This document shows, piece after piece, positions 48,175 through 56,535 of a DNA stretch of 64,000 nt. A model generated the notes under the pieces. That model did not search any database and was not told the DNA's origin. It worked only from the letters and a program-made list of their open reading frames with translations. Source of the stretch: Mangrovicoccus ximenensis. GTDB lineage: Bacteria > Pseudomonadota > Alphaproteobacteria > Rhodobacterales > Rhodobacteraceae. Position numbers and translations under genes: made by a program. Numbering within the stretch: the stretch's first letter is position 1; each line of letters opens with the position of its first letter. The stretch is taken from NCBI RefSeq assembly GCF_003056725.1, contig NZ_QBKZ01000015.1, positions 370,607 to 434,606 on the forward strand. The letters run 5' to 3'.

Positions 48175-49112
48175 AGGCGCACCCTCGGGTCGAAGACCCC
48201 GTAAAGCAGGTCGAGGCAAAGGTTGATCGCGACGTAGACGAAGCTGAAGAACAGCACGATCCCCTGGATCACCGGATAGTCGCCGCGCAGGATCGCGTCG
48301 ATCAGCAGCCGCCCGAGTCCGGGAATGGCAAAGACGCTCTCGGTGGCGACGGCGCCGCCGATCAGGAGCGCGATGCCCATGCCGATCACCGTCGAGACCG
48401 GCAGCGCGCAGTTGCGCAGCGCGTGGACGAAGAGGATGGAGAGGTCCGAACAGCCCTTGGCGCGGGCGGTCTTGATGTAGTCCTGCGCCAGCACCTCGAT
48501 CATCGCGGCGCGTGTCGTGCGGGCGATCAGCGCGATATAGGAGGTCGACAGCGCCAGCGAGGGCAGCAGGATGCTGGCGAGCCAGGGGCCGGCGCCGTTT
48601 TCCAACGGCGCATAGCCCTGCACCGGCAGCCAGCGCAGCTTCAGCGCGAAGACGAAGGCCACGCAGTAGCCGACGACGAAGACCGGCACCGAGAAGCCGG
48701 TGAGCGAGATCGCCGCGATGCTCCGCTCGAGGATCGAGCCGGGGCGCCAGGCCGCCAGCACGCCTGCCGGGATCGCCACCGCGACGGCGATCGCCGTGGT
48801 CAGCACCATCAGCGACAGGGTCGGCTGCATCCGCTCGGCGATCAGCGCCGCGACCGGCTGGCCGGAGAACAGCGAATTGCCGAAATCGCCCTGCAGCACC
48901 GCGCCGAGCCAGGCGGCGAACTGCACATGCAGCGGCCGGTCGAGGCCGAGATTGGTGCGGATGCGCGCGATGTCCGCCGCCGTGGCATTGTCCCCGGCGA
49001 GGACTGCCGCCGGGTCTCCCGGCGACAGGTGGAGCAGGGCGAAGACGGTCAGCGCCACCATCAGCGCGACGACCGCCCCCGATCCCAGCCGTCTTGCGAG
49101 AACCAGCGCCAT
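48171..49112 (-). CDS. Peptide/nickel-type ABC transporter permease (DppB family)
   Basis: A 313-residue permease. LLHLSPGDPAAVLAGDNATAADIARIRTNLGLDRPLHVQFAAWLGAVLQGDFGNSLFSGQPV is the DppB/OppB N-terminal block. The EAA region is KTARAKGCSDLSILFVHALRNCALPV, and ESVFAIPGLGRLLIDAILRGDYPVIQG ends the core. Six membrane segments are visible. It starts with ATG at 49112, which shares a base with the binding-protein stop, so the two are translationally coupled. Confidence 0.93.
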   Translation of the reverse strand: MALVLARRLGSGAVVALMVALTVFALLHLSPGDPAAVLAGDNATAADIARIRTNLGLDRPLHVQFAAWLGAVLQGDFGNSLFSGQPVAALIAERMQPTLSLMVLTTAIAVAVAIPAGVLAAWRPGSILERSIAAISLTGFSVPVFVVGYCVAFVFALKLRWLPVQGYAPLENGAGPWLASILLPSLALSTSYIALIARTTRAAMIEVLAQDYIKTARAKGCSDLSILFVHALRNCALPVSTVIGMGIALLIGGAVATESVFAIPGLGRLLIDAILRGDYPVIQGIVLFFSFVYVAINLCLDLLYGVFDPRVRL

Positions 49113-50704
49113 CACGCGGGCTCGACACCCCAGAAGAGCGGCAGCGGCGCGGCCTCGATGCCGGTGATCGAGTTGCGCCAGGCTTGCTGCTCGAGGTTGA
49201 AGCCCGCGAGGCCGAAGACCACGGTCTCCATCGCCGCGGCGTTGATCTTCTCGGCGGCGGCGCGTTCGGCCTCGGGGGTCTCGGCGGCGTACCACTCGGC
49301 GATCCCGGCCTGCACCTCGGCGCTTTCCGGCCAGCCGAACCAGGCATCGTCGCCGCCGGCCTGCAGGCCGATATAGGCGGCCGGGTTCACGCAGTCGGTG
49401 CCCGAATGCGAGGTGTGGAAGATGTTCCAGCCGCCCTCCTCGACCGGCGCCTTGCTCTGGCGGCGGACCTGGATGTTGCCCCAGGTGGTTGCGACATAGT
49501 CGATTTCGAAGCCGAGCTGGCGCATCAGCTCGGTGGTCACGTCGCCGATCGCCCGGTTGTTGGCGAGGTCCTGTGCCACCATCACGGTGATCTTCGTGCC
49601 CGCGAAGCCGGCATCGGCGATGATCTTGCGGGCGGCTTCCAAGTCGCGCGGCGCCTTCATGATCTCGCCGCCGATCTCGTTGTAGAGCGGCGTGCCGGGC
49701 GTGAAGTAGCCCGCCATCGGCTTCCAGTAATCGGGGCGGTCGCCGACCAGGGACACCATGTAGTCCTGCTGGTCCATCGCCATCAGCACGGCGCGGCGCA
49801 CCTCCGGGTTGTCGAAGGGCGGCTGGAGGTGGTTGAAGCGCACCGCGTTGACGGTGCCGAGCGCGTCGGCGATGCCGGTCTCGACATCGGGGCTGGCCTC
49901 GAGCAGCGGCGCCAGATCGGGCAGCGGCGCCTGCACCCAGTCGACCTCGCCGGTGATCAGCGCGTTCACCGCCGTCGCCGGGTCCGGGATGGTGATCCAT
50001 TCGATCCGGTCATAGGCGACGACCTTGCCGCCGGCCAGCCAGTTCGACGCCTCGTCGCGCGGCACGTAGCCTTCGAATTTCTCGAAGACCGCGCGGGCGC
50101 CGACCTGCCATTCCTCCGCGACGAAGCGCATCGGGCCGCTGCCGACGAATTCGGTGATCTGCTCGAACGGGTCGGTGGCGGCGATGCGGGCCGGCATGAT
50201 GAAGGCGCAGGGGGCATTGGCCTTGCCGAGCGCGAAGCGCATCTTGGCGAAGGGCTCCTTCAGGCGCCATTCGAAGGTGCTCTCGCCGGTCGCGGCCAGT
50301 CCTTCCTCGATCTCGGCGATGCGCTGGCCCATCACGTCGCGCTGCTTCCAGCGGTCGAGGCTCGCCACCACGTCCTCGGCGGTGACCGGGGTGCCGTCAT
50401 GGAACATCAGCCCGCCGCGCAGGGTGAAGCTCCAGACCAGCCCGTCTTCGGAGACGCTGTCGCTTTCGAGCATCTGCAGCTGCGGGACCAGCTGGTCGTC
50501 GACGCCGTAGAGCGTGTCCCAGACCAGCATCGCGCCGTCGCGCACCACATAGGCGGTGCCCCAGATCGGGTCGAAATTGGTCAGGTCGCCATCGGGGACG
50601 AAGCGCAGCGTGCGCGGCGCGGCCTGGGCCAGCGCGCCGCCGGGGCGCGCCGCGGCCAGGAGGGCGGCCGAGGTGGCGGCCTGGAAGAAAGTCCTGCGTT
50701 TCAT
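49112..50704 (-). CDS. Peptide ABC transporter substrate-binding protein (DppA/OppA family)
   Basis: Periplasmic solute-binding protein of 530 residues with a twin-arginine-like signal (MKRRTFFQAATSAALLAAARPGGALAQA). Family 5 landmarks are LRFVPDGDLTNFDPIWGTAYVVRD, WSFTLRGGLMFHDGTPVTAEDVVASLDRW, VGSGPMRFVAEEW and FDNPEVRRAVLMAMDQQDYM. The ligand may be a peptide or other amine-containing compound. First gene of the operon SBP-permease-permease-ATPase. A 365-base region with an inverted repeat separates it from the divergent M20 amidohydrolase. Confidence 0.92.
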   Translation of the reverse strand: MKRRTFFQAATSAALLAAARPGGALAQAAPRTLRFVPDGDLTNFDPIWGTAYVVRDGAMLVWDTLYGVDDQLVPQLQMLESDSVSEDGLVWSFTLRGGLMFHDGTPVTAEDVVASLDRWKQRDVMGQRIAEIEEGLAATGESTFEWRLKEPFAKMRFALGKANAPCAFIMPARIAATDPFEQITEFVGSGPMRFVAEEWQVGARAVFEKFEGYVPRDEASNWLAGGKVVAYDRIEWITIPDPATAVNALITGEVDWVQAPLPDLAPLLEASPDVETGIADALGTVNAVRFNHLQPPFDNPEVRRAVLMAMDQQDYMVSLVGDRPDYWKPMAGYFTPGTPLYNEIGGEIMKAPRDLEAARKIIADAGFAGTKITVMVAQDLANNRAIGDVTTELMRQLGFEIDYVATTWGNIQVRRQSKAPVEEGGWNIFHTSHSGTDCVNPAAYIGLQAGGDDAWFGWPESAEVQAGIAEWYAAETPEAERAAAEKINAAAMETVVFGLAGFNLEQQAWRNSITGIEAAPLPLFWGVEPA

Positions 50705-50806
50705 GCGGATGCTCCTGTCTGTTGGTCCTGGGAGGGCGGCAGGGACTGCCGGGGGTCATGCGTTCCGGGGACAGGTCTAGGAAGCGTCCGCCAAGCGGCC
50801 CAGCAC

Positions 50807-50836
50807 AATGACATGATCTATGCGCTAAATGTCATT
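50807..50836. promoter_or_regulatory. Inverted repeat in the divergent dppA/M20 promoter region
   Basis: AATGACAT (50807-50814) and its exact complement ATGTCATT (50829-50836) are 14 bases apart within AT-richer DNA between two divergent transport/hydrolase genes. GGACATTATG just after it repeats part of the half site. It probably binds a dimeric regulator of peptide use. No regulator gene is adjacent. The rest of 50705-51069 shows no gene. Confidence 0.45.
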
Positions 50837-51069
50837 AGGTCGGGACATTATGCTGATAATTTCGGCGACCTGACGGATTTTGGGGCGGAAATGCCGAATT
50901 TTTCGGGGATTTCGGCGCTCGTCGTCCGATCCTGCTGTCTGCGGCCGCCTGAAAAGCCTAGCGCTTGCCGCAGGATGGATCGCGCGGCACCGGATGGTCC
51001 GGCGCGAAAGCCATTTTGTCACGCCAATTTCGCGCGCCCTAGCCGCGCCCCACGTCCACAGGAGATGTC

Positions 51070-52251
51070 ATGACCGACCTGCAGCAGCATTTCGGAGCCG
51101 CGCTTCCCGAGATCCGCGGCTGGCGCCGCGCGTTCCATGCCGATCCCGAACTGAGCCTCGGCACCGCGCGCACCGCCGCGCGCATCGCCGAATTGCTCGG
51201 GAGCTTCGGCTGCGACGCGATCTTCCGCGATGTCGGCGAAAATGCCGTGGTCGGCGTGATCCGCGGGAAGGAGGGACCGGGCGTCATCGGCCTGCGGGCC
51301 GATACCGATGCGCTGCCGATGCAGGAGCAGAACGGTTTCGGCCATGCCTCGGCGACGCCCGGACGGATGCATGCCTGCGGCCATGACGGCCATACCGCGA
51401 TGCTGCTCGGCGCCGCGCGCCATCTGGCGGCGGAGCGCAGTTTTCCCGGCACCGTCGTGCTGATCTTCCAGCCGGGCGAAGAAGACGCCACCGGCAGCCG
51501 CGCGATGATCGAGGCCGGGCTGATGGAGCGCTTCGGCATCCAGGAAGTCTATTCGATGCACAACTGGCCGGGGATCGAGGCCGGCAGCTTCGCCATCCGC
51601 CAGGGGCCGTTCTTTGCCTCGACCGACCATTTCGACATTGTCGTGACCGGCCGCGGCGGCCATGGCGCCAAGCCGCATTACACGATCGATCCGGTTGCCG
51701 CTGCCTGCGATCTGGTCGGCAGCCTGCAGATGATCGTCAGCCGCAATGCCGACCCGACGCTGCAGGCGGTGATCTCGGTGACCAGCTTCGAAACCTCCTC
51801 GACCGCCTATAACATCATCCCCGACCAGGTGCATCTGCGCGGCACGGCGCGGACGCTCGACGGCGGCCAGCAGGACATGATCGAGCGGCGCATGCGCGAG
51901 GTCTGCGAGGGCGCCGCGCGGCAATCCGGGGCGGAGATCGCCTTCGATTACCGCCGCAAGAACCCGGTGGTGCGCAACGCTCCCGCCCAGACCGAGGCGG
52001 CGCGGCAGGCGGCGCGGGCGGTGTCCGGCGGCTGCGCCGAGGCGGGCTACAATCTGGGCGGCGACGATTTCGCCTTCATGCTCGAGGAACGGCCCGGCGC
52101 CTATATCCTGATCGGCAACGGCCCGTCCGCGGCGGTGCACAATCCGCTCTACGACTTCAATGACGACATCATCCCGGCCGGCTGCGCCTGGTGGGTGGCG
52201 CTGGCATCGGAGCGGCTGGCGGCGCTTGCCGGGGCGCCGGAAGCGGTCTAA
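51070..52251 (+). CDS. M20-family amidohydrolase (hippurate-hydrolase-like)
   Basis: A 393-residue zinc amidohydrolase that cleaves N-acyl amino acids. Metal and catalytic residues occur in order: GLRADTDALPM, MHACGHDGHTAMLLGAARHL, FQPGEEDATGSRAMIEAGLM, YSMHNWPGIEAGSFAIRQGPFFASTD and GGDDFAFMLEERPGAYILIGNG. The lid domain GRGGHGAKPHYTIDPVAAACDL is intact. No signal peptide, so it is cytoplasmic. With a peptide importer on one side and an amino-acid importer on the other it likely processes imported acyl or peptide amides. Confidence 0.93.
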   Translation: MTDLQQHFGAALPEIRGWRRAFHADPELSLGTARTAARIAELLGSFGCDAIFRDVGENAVVGVIRGKEGPGVIGLRADTDALPMQEQNGFGHASATPGRMHACGHDGHTAMLLGAARHLAAERSFPGTVVLIFQPGEEDATGSRAMIEAGLMERFGIQEVYSMHNWPGIEAGSFAIRQGPFFASTDHFDIVVTGRGGHGAKPHYTIDPVAAACDLVGSLQMIVSRNADPTLQAVISVTSFETSSTAYNIIPDQVHLRGTARTLDGGQQDMIERRMREVCEGAARQSGAEIAFDYRRKNPVVRNAPAQTEAARQAARAVSGGCAEAGYNLGGDDFAFMLEERPGAYILIGNGPSAAVHNPLYDFNDDIIPAGCAWWVALASERLAALAGAPEAV

Positions 52252-52455
52252 TTGTTACTACAATGCATAACAAAAGAGCAGGCTGCGCGAAAATGACCCG
52301 CGATCCGCAGTATCTTGCGCCACGGCGCGGCCGGGAGGGGCAGGGCGCTGGATCGCCGCCGCTGCTCCGGGCTTGATGGACCGGCAACGATGTTCCGACA
52401 CGCGTCGGGTCCGCTCCGCCCGCGGACGGGCCCGCAGAAACGAAGGTGTTCTTCC

Positions 52456-53244
52456 ATGACCTCCCTTTCCCTGATCCGTTCCGCCGTCCTGGCCGCGGCC
52501 GCCGGCCTTGCCGCCTTCGGTGCGCAGGCCGGAACGCTCGACGATATCCGCGAGCGCGGCGCCATCCGCGTCGGCCTGCCCTCCGATTCGCCGCCCTTCG
52601 GCATGAAGGCCCCCGACGGCAGCCTCGTCGGCTATGACGTCGAGATGGCGCAGCTGATCGCCGACGACCTCGGCGTCGAGCTGGAGGTCACCAATGCCGT
52701 CGGCGGCAACCGCGTGCCGCTGCTGACCAGCGGCCGGGTCGACATCGTGATCTCGAGCTTCGGCAAGAATGCCGAGCGCGACGAGGTGATCGACTTCTCC
52801 GAGCAGTACGCGCCCTTCTACAACGGCGTCTTCGGCCCCGCGGATGTCGAGGTCGACGGCCCCGAGGATCTGGCCGGCTATTCGGTCGGCGTGACCAAGG
52901 GCACGATCGAGGATCTGGAACTGACCGAAAAGGTTGGCGAAGACGTGACGATCACCCGCTTCGAAAGCGGTGCCAGCGGCTTCAGCGCCTATTTCTCTGG
53001 GGCGGTCGATTTCTTCGCCACCGGCAACGTCACTGCTGCCGCGCTGATGGAGAACCCGTCGCTGCCGCGCGAGATCGTGCCGAAATTCCTGATCAACAGC
53101 TCGCCGTGCTATATCGGCGTGCGCGAGGGCGACCAGGAAATGGCCGACTACCTGAACGGGGTGATTGCCGAGGCCAAGGCCGACGGCCGGCTCAACGAGA
53201 TCTCCAAGCGCTGGATGAAGGCGGAGCTGCCGGCCGGGTTCTGA
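52456..53244 (+). CDS. Amino-acid ABC transporter substrate-binding protein
   Basis: A 262-residue periplasmic family 3 solute-binding protein. The signal peptide SLIRSAVLAAAAGLAAFGAQAG is followed by LDDIRERGAIRVGLPSDSPPFGMKAPDGSLVGYDVEMAQLIADDLG. VDIVISSFGKNAERDEVIDFSEQYAPFYN and LAGYSVGVTKGTIEDLELT are also typical of polar-amino-acid binding proteins. Start ATG 52456. It is followed by two permease genes without an ATPase gene in this window, so an ATPase must be supplied from elsewhere or has been lost at the following junction. Confidence 0.9.
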   Translation: MTSLSLIRSAVLAAAAGLAAFGAQAGTLDDIRERGAIRVGLPSDSPPFGMKAPDGSLVGYDVEMAQLIADDLGVELEVTNAVGGNRVPLLTSGRVDIVISSFGKNAERDEVIDFSEQYAPFYNGVFGPADVEVDGPEDLAGYSVGVTKGTIEDLELTEKVGEDVTITRFESGASGFSAYFSGAVDFFATGNVTAAALMENPSLPREIVPKFLINSSPCYIGVREGDQEMADYLNGVIAEAKADGRLNEISKRWMKAELPAGF

Positions 53245-53275
53245 TCCGGCACAGGCCAAGGGAAGGAAGCGCAAG

Positions 53276-53935
53276 ATGCCGTTCGACTGGATCATCGAGT
53301 ACTGGGACATCCTGCTGGGCGGGGCGCTCCGGACCATTGCGCTCACCCTTCTGGCCATCGCGGTGGCCACGCCGGTGTCCGTCCTCCTGGGATGGGCGCT
53401 GGTGTCCGGCCCCGGCTGGGGCAGGGCGGCGATCAACGCCTATGTGGAGCTCTTCCGCAACACGCCCTACATGATCCACCTGTTCTTCATCTTCTTCGCG
53501 CTGCCGCGCTTCGGCATCGGGCTCGACCCGTTCGGCGCGGCGATAGCCTCGCTCTGCCTGATGGTGGCGGCCTTCGGCACCAAGATCGTCGAGTCGGGCC
53601 TGCGCGCCACGCCGCGCGGCCAGCACGAGGCGGCGGCGAGCCTCGGCATGACCGCAGGACAGGCCTTCCGCCATGTCACGCTGGTCCCGGCGCTGGCGCG
53701 GGTCTGGCCGGCGCTCTGCTCGCTGGCGACCATGGCGCTGCTCGATTCCGCCGTGGTCTCGCTGATCGCGGTGGAGGACCTGACCTGGGTGACCACCTTC
53801 ATCGAGACGCGCAACTTCCGGTCCTTCGAGACCTTCTTCTTTTCGAGCCTCGTCTTCCTGGCGATCTCCTACGCGCTGCGGCGCAGCCTCCTGGCCTTCG
53901 GCGACCGGGTCCTGTCGCGGGGGATGCGGGCATGA
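53276..53935 (+). CDS. Amino-acid ABC transporter permease (HisM/GlnP type), first
   Basis: A 219-residue permease. WDILLGGALRTIALTLLAIAVATPVSVLLGWALVSG starts the membrane domain. NAYVELFRNTPYMIHLFFIFFALPRFGIGL is the polar-amino-acid permease motif, and the EAA loop is GQHEAAASLGMTAGQAFRHVTLVPALARVWP. Five or six helices are present. It overlaps the next permease by ATGA. Paired permeases form the transmembrane channel for family 3 binding proteins. Confidence 0.92.
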   Translation: MPFDWIIEYWDILLGGALRTIALTLLAIAVATPVSVLLGWALVSGPGWGRAAINAYVELFRNTPYMIHLFFIFFALPRFGIGLDPFGAAIASLCLMVAAFGTKIVESGLRATPRGQHEAAASLGMTAGQAFRHVTLVPALARVWPALCSLATMALLDSAVVSLIAVEDLTWVTTFIETRNFRSFETFFFSSLVFLAISYALRRSLLAFGDRVLSRGMRA

Positions 53936-54582
53936 TCAGCTACACCAATCCCGAGATCATCGCGGCCCTGCTGCTGGCGACGCGCTACACGCTGGTGCTG
54001 TTTTTCGTCGGCGCGATCGGCGGCGGGGTGCTGGCGCTGCTGCTGCTCGTGATGGGCCTGTCGAAAAGCCGGCTGCTGCAGCGGCTGCTCGGCGCCTATG
54101 TCGCCTTCTTCCAGGGCACGCCGCTCCTGATGCAGCTCTACCTGCTGTTCTTCGGCATCGCCTATCTCGGCGTGCGGCTGCCGACCTGGGCGGCGGCGGC
54201 GATCGCGCTGATCGCCTGGAGCGCGGCCTTCCTCAGCGAGATCTGGCGAGGCTGCGTCGCAGCGGTGCCGCGCGGCCAGTGGGAGGCCTCCTCGAGCCTC
54301 GCCATGGGCTATCTCGAGCAGATGCGCTACGTGATCCTGCCGCAGGCGCTGACCCTGGCCGTCGGCCCGACCGTCGGCTTCCTCGTCGACATCATGAAGG
54401 CGACCGCGGTGACCGCGATCATCGGCTATGTCGAACTCTTCCAGGCCGGGAATGCCATCGCCAACACCACCTTCCAGCCCTTCAAGGTCTACGGCATGGT
54501 GGCGGTGATCTATTTCCTGCTCTGCTGGCCTGTCTCGCTCGCCGCGCGGCGGATCGAGGCCAGATACACTGTTCCCCGCTGA
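53932..54582 (+). CDS. Amino-acid ABC transporter permease, second
   Basis: A 216-residue permease paralogous to its neighbour. ATRYTLVLFFVGAIGGGVLALLLLVMGLS opens it, YVAFFQGTPLLMQLYLLFFGIAYLGVRL is the characteristic motif, and GQWEASSSLAMGYLEQMRYVILPQALTLAVGPTVGFLVDIMKATAV contains the EAA loop. The frame is complete to 54582. Downstream the operon once continued into an amidase gene, now truncated 38 bases later. Confidence 0.92.
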   Translation: MISYTNPEIIAALLLATRYTLVLFFVGAIGGGVLALLLLVMGLSKSRLLQRLLGAYVAFFQGTPLLMQLYLLFFGIAYLGVRLPTWAAAAIALIAWSAAFLSEIWRGCVAAVPRGQWEASSSLAMGYLEQMRYVILPQALTLAVGPTVGFLVDIMKATAVTAIIGYVELFQAGNAIANTTFQPFKVYGMVAVIYFLLCWPVSLAARRIEARYTVPR

Positions 54583-54619
54583 TGGCGGCACACCGAAAAA
54601 CGAACCTCCGGACTGCTCC

Positions 54620-54790
54620 ATGACATCTGACGACAGGCCCCCCGGGGCGATTGCCACCCGCGACGCGATCGCGTCGGGGCGGCTCACGGCCCTCGCGGCC
54701 ACCGAAGCGCGGCTCGCGCGCATTGCCGAAGCCGAGCCCGGGATCCGCGCCTGGGTCGAGGTCGATGCCGAAGGCGCCCTCCTGGTCGAC
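54620..54790 (+). pseudogene. Amidase (GatA/AtzF type), N-terminal fragment fused to a phage peptidase
   Basis: The ATG at 54620 starts about 57 residues, IATRDAIASGRLTALAATEARLARIAEAEPGIRAWVEVD, the helical N terminus of amidase-signature enzymes. The Ser-cisSer-Lys catalytic core never appears. Instead the frame continues, without a stop, into an M15 peptidase from a prophage module. Amidases commonly follow amino-acid ABC operons like the one before it. The joined frame looks like a deletion chimera. Confidence 0.65.
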
Positions 54791-54794
54791 GCCG

Positions 54795-55303
54795 CGCAGC
54801 CCGAGCCGTTCCCGGTCGAGAGCCGAGGGCAGCAGGAGCTGGTCGCCTTCTACGGGCTGGCCGGACGGCAGGGCGGCTACCGGCCGCCGCTGGTGCAGGT
54901 GCCGGTCCCGTGGGTCATGCGGCTGGCCTGGGACAGCTCGGCGACGCGCTCCTTCCTGTGGATCCACGAGAAAGCCGCGGAGAGCGCCGCCCGCGCGCTG
55001 GGGCGCATCGCGGCGAGCTACACCGGGGCAGAGATCCGCGACCTCGGGCTCGACATCTTCGGCGGCGATTACGCCCCGCGGAAGATGCGCGGCGCCGACC
55101 GCTATTCCCTGCATAGCTGGGGCATCGCCATCGACTTCGACCCGGTGCGCAACGCCCTGCGCGCCGACAAGCGGACGGCCCGCCTCGCGCAGCCCGACGC
55201 AGAGCCGTTCTGGCGCGCCTGGGAGGCAGAGGGCTGGACCAGCCTCGGGCGGGACCGGAACTACGACTGGATGCATGTGCAGGCCGCCGCGCGCGGCTAC
55301 TGA
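54795..55303 (+). pseudogene. Phage-type M15 peptidase (endolysin-like), N terminus replaced
   Basis: Peptidoglycan-cleaving D,D-peptidase domain. PFPVESRGQQELVAFYG begins the phage endopeptidase pattern; FLWIHEKAAESAARALGRIAASY precedes LDIFGGDYAPRKMRG. The zinc site is complete: LHSWGIAIDFDP (His and Asp of HxxxxxxD) and DWMHVQ (last His). Length from the junction is near normal for the family, so the domain may still fold. Translation now would begin at the amidase start. Followed by two further prophage-type genes. Confidence 0.75.
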
Positions 55304-55315
55304 CAGGAGAGCAGG

Positions 55316-55588
55316 ATGAGCGACAAGTTCAGGACACATGCCGCAGGGCTGACCAGCCCGGCTTCGGGCGGCATGGCGGTGGTGCCCAGCGATGCGGACG
55401 AGCTCGCGACCTGGTCGCGGGCGCTCTATGTCGGGGTGGGGGGCAGCCTCGCGGTGGAGTTGGCCGAGGCGCCCGAGGGCGAGGTGCTGGTGCTGCAGAA
55501 CGTCCAGGCGGGGATGATCTATCCGCTCAGGGCGCGCAAGGTGCGGGCCACGGGCACCAGCGCGGCCGCGCTGGTGGCGTTCTGGTGA
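55316..55588 (+). CDS. Small phage tail-spike base-like protein
   Basis: A 90-residue protein of beta character: AAGLTSPASGGMAVVPSDADELATWSRALYVGVGGSLAVELAE, then VLVLQNVQAGMIYPLRARKVRATGTSAAALVAFW. This pattern, with GTSA near the end, occurs in spike-base proteins of the Rhodobacter gene-transfer-agent-associated type and in prophages. It sits 12 bases after the M15 peptidase and overlaps the next gene by four bases. Complete. Confidence 0.7.
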   Translation: MSDKFRTHAAGLTSPASGGMAVVPSDADELATWSRALYVGVGGSLAVELAEAPEGEVLVLQNVQAGMIYPLRARKVRATGTSAAALVAFW

Positions 55589-56352
55589 GCGGGATGGACC
55601 GTCTCGTCGAGATGGCGCGGAAATGGCAGGTGACCGAGCGCCAGCTGCTGACCGCGCAGCGCTACCTGATGGCGCCCGAGCGCTACCGCCTGGCGCCGTC
55701 GCTGCACGGCATCCTGCATGACCTGCTGGCGGAGAACATGCCGGTCGAGAAGCTCGAGAAGGAGCGGGGCTGGCCCGCACGCTCGGCCAAGCAGGTGCTG
55801 AAGGTGATCCTCGACGCGCTGATCGAGATCGGCGGCGGCCATGCGGAGCGGGAGGATCGCTCGGAGGAGATCGAGTTCCTGACCGGCGCCCCGGAAGACC
55901 ACGTGCGCTGGCGGCAGGAATTCGGGATCGCGCCCATCGAGGCGCGGGTCTTCGCGGCGCTCCACGCGGACTTGGGAAAAGTGGTTCTGAAGGACACGCT
56001 GCTGCGGCGGGCCTATTGGGGCCGGATCGACGAGGCGCCGTCGCTCAAGATGATCGACGTGTCGGTCTGCAAGCTGCGGGCGAAGCTGACCGGCAGGGCC
56101 TGGGCGATCGAAACGGTCTGGGGCACGGGCTACCGGCTGACGGAGGTTGCGGCCTGGGACGGCGAGACGCTTGCCTGGTACGCGGCGCACACGGTGGGGG
56201 AGATGTCGCTGCGCGCGGTCGCGCGGGAGCATGGCGTGCATGCTTCGACGGTGATGCGGCGGCTCAACGGGCTGATGGACCGGCTGAGCGAGGCGCAGGA
56301 GGCCGAGCTGGATGCGGCGGCGGCCGAATGGTGGGCGACCGCAGGGGGATGA
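55585..56352 (+). CDS. Winged-helix protein with OmpR/PhoB-like domain but no receiver
   Basis: A 255-residue protein in a prophage context. The first 110 residues are helical (TERQLLTAQRYLM, LHGILHDLLAENMPVEKLEKERGWPARSAKQVLKVILDALIE), a helix-turn-helix-like region. A transcriptional-regulator C-terminal wing follows (IAPIEARVFAALHADLGKVVLKDTLLRRAYWG, KMIDVSVCKLRAKL, WAIETVWGTGYRLTEV). The last 75 residues carry another helix-turn-helix (MSLRAVAREHGVHASTVMRRLNGLMDRL). With three potential DNA-binding segments it probably regulates the prophage. It overlaps the spike gene (ATGA-type). Confidence 0.75.
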   Translation: MSGMDRLVEMARKWQVTERQLLTAQRYLMAPERYRLAPSLHGILHDLLAENMPVEKLEKERGWPARSAKQVLKVILDALIEIGGGHAEREDRSEEIEFLTGAPEDHVRWRQEFGIAPIEARVFAALHADLGKVVLKDTLLRRAYWGRIDEAPSLKMIDVSVCKLRAKLTGRAWAIETVWGTGYRLTEVAAWDGETLAWYAAHTVGEMSLRAVAREHGVHASTVMRRLNGLMDRLSEAQEAELDAAAAEWWATAGG

Positions 56353-56403
56353 CCTCCGGCGGCGGAAGTGCCATGGTGTTCGCCATCTGTTCTGCGAGTC
56401 GTC

Positions 56404-56535
56404 ATGCCCCACTATCTCCACGCTCTCTGCCGCTGCGGCCACTGGGGCCGGGTGCCCGTACCGGACGTAACGCGGTTCGACCGGTCCGCGGTCGTGGCGC
56501 GCCTCCGCTGCTCGGCGTGCGGCGGAGAGAGCAGT
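56404..56535 (+). pseudogene. Zinc-ribbon-type small protein, N-terminal part
   Basis: The ATG at 56404 gives MPHYLHALCRCGHWGRVPVPDVTRFDRSAVVARLRCSACGGESS. CxCGHW and LRCSACG form a four-cysteine zinc ribbon. After about 56535 the frame lies opposite the 3' end of a VPLPA-CTERM gene, and base composition drops sharply, marking the island edge. The true C terminus is probably missing. It continues the prophage run before it. Confidence 0.5.
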
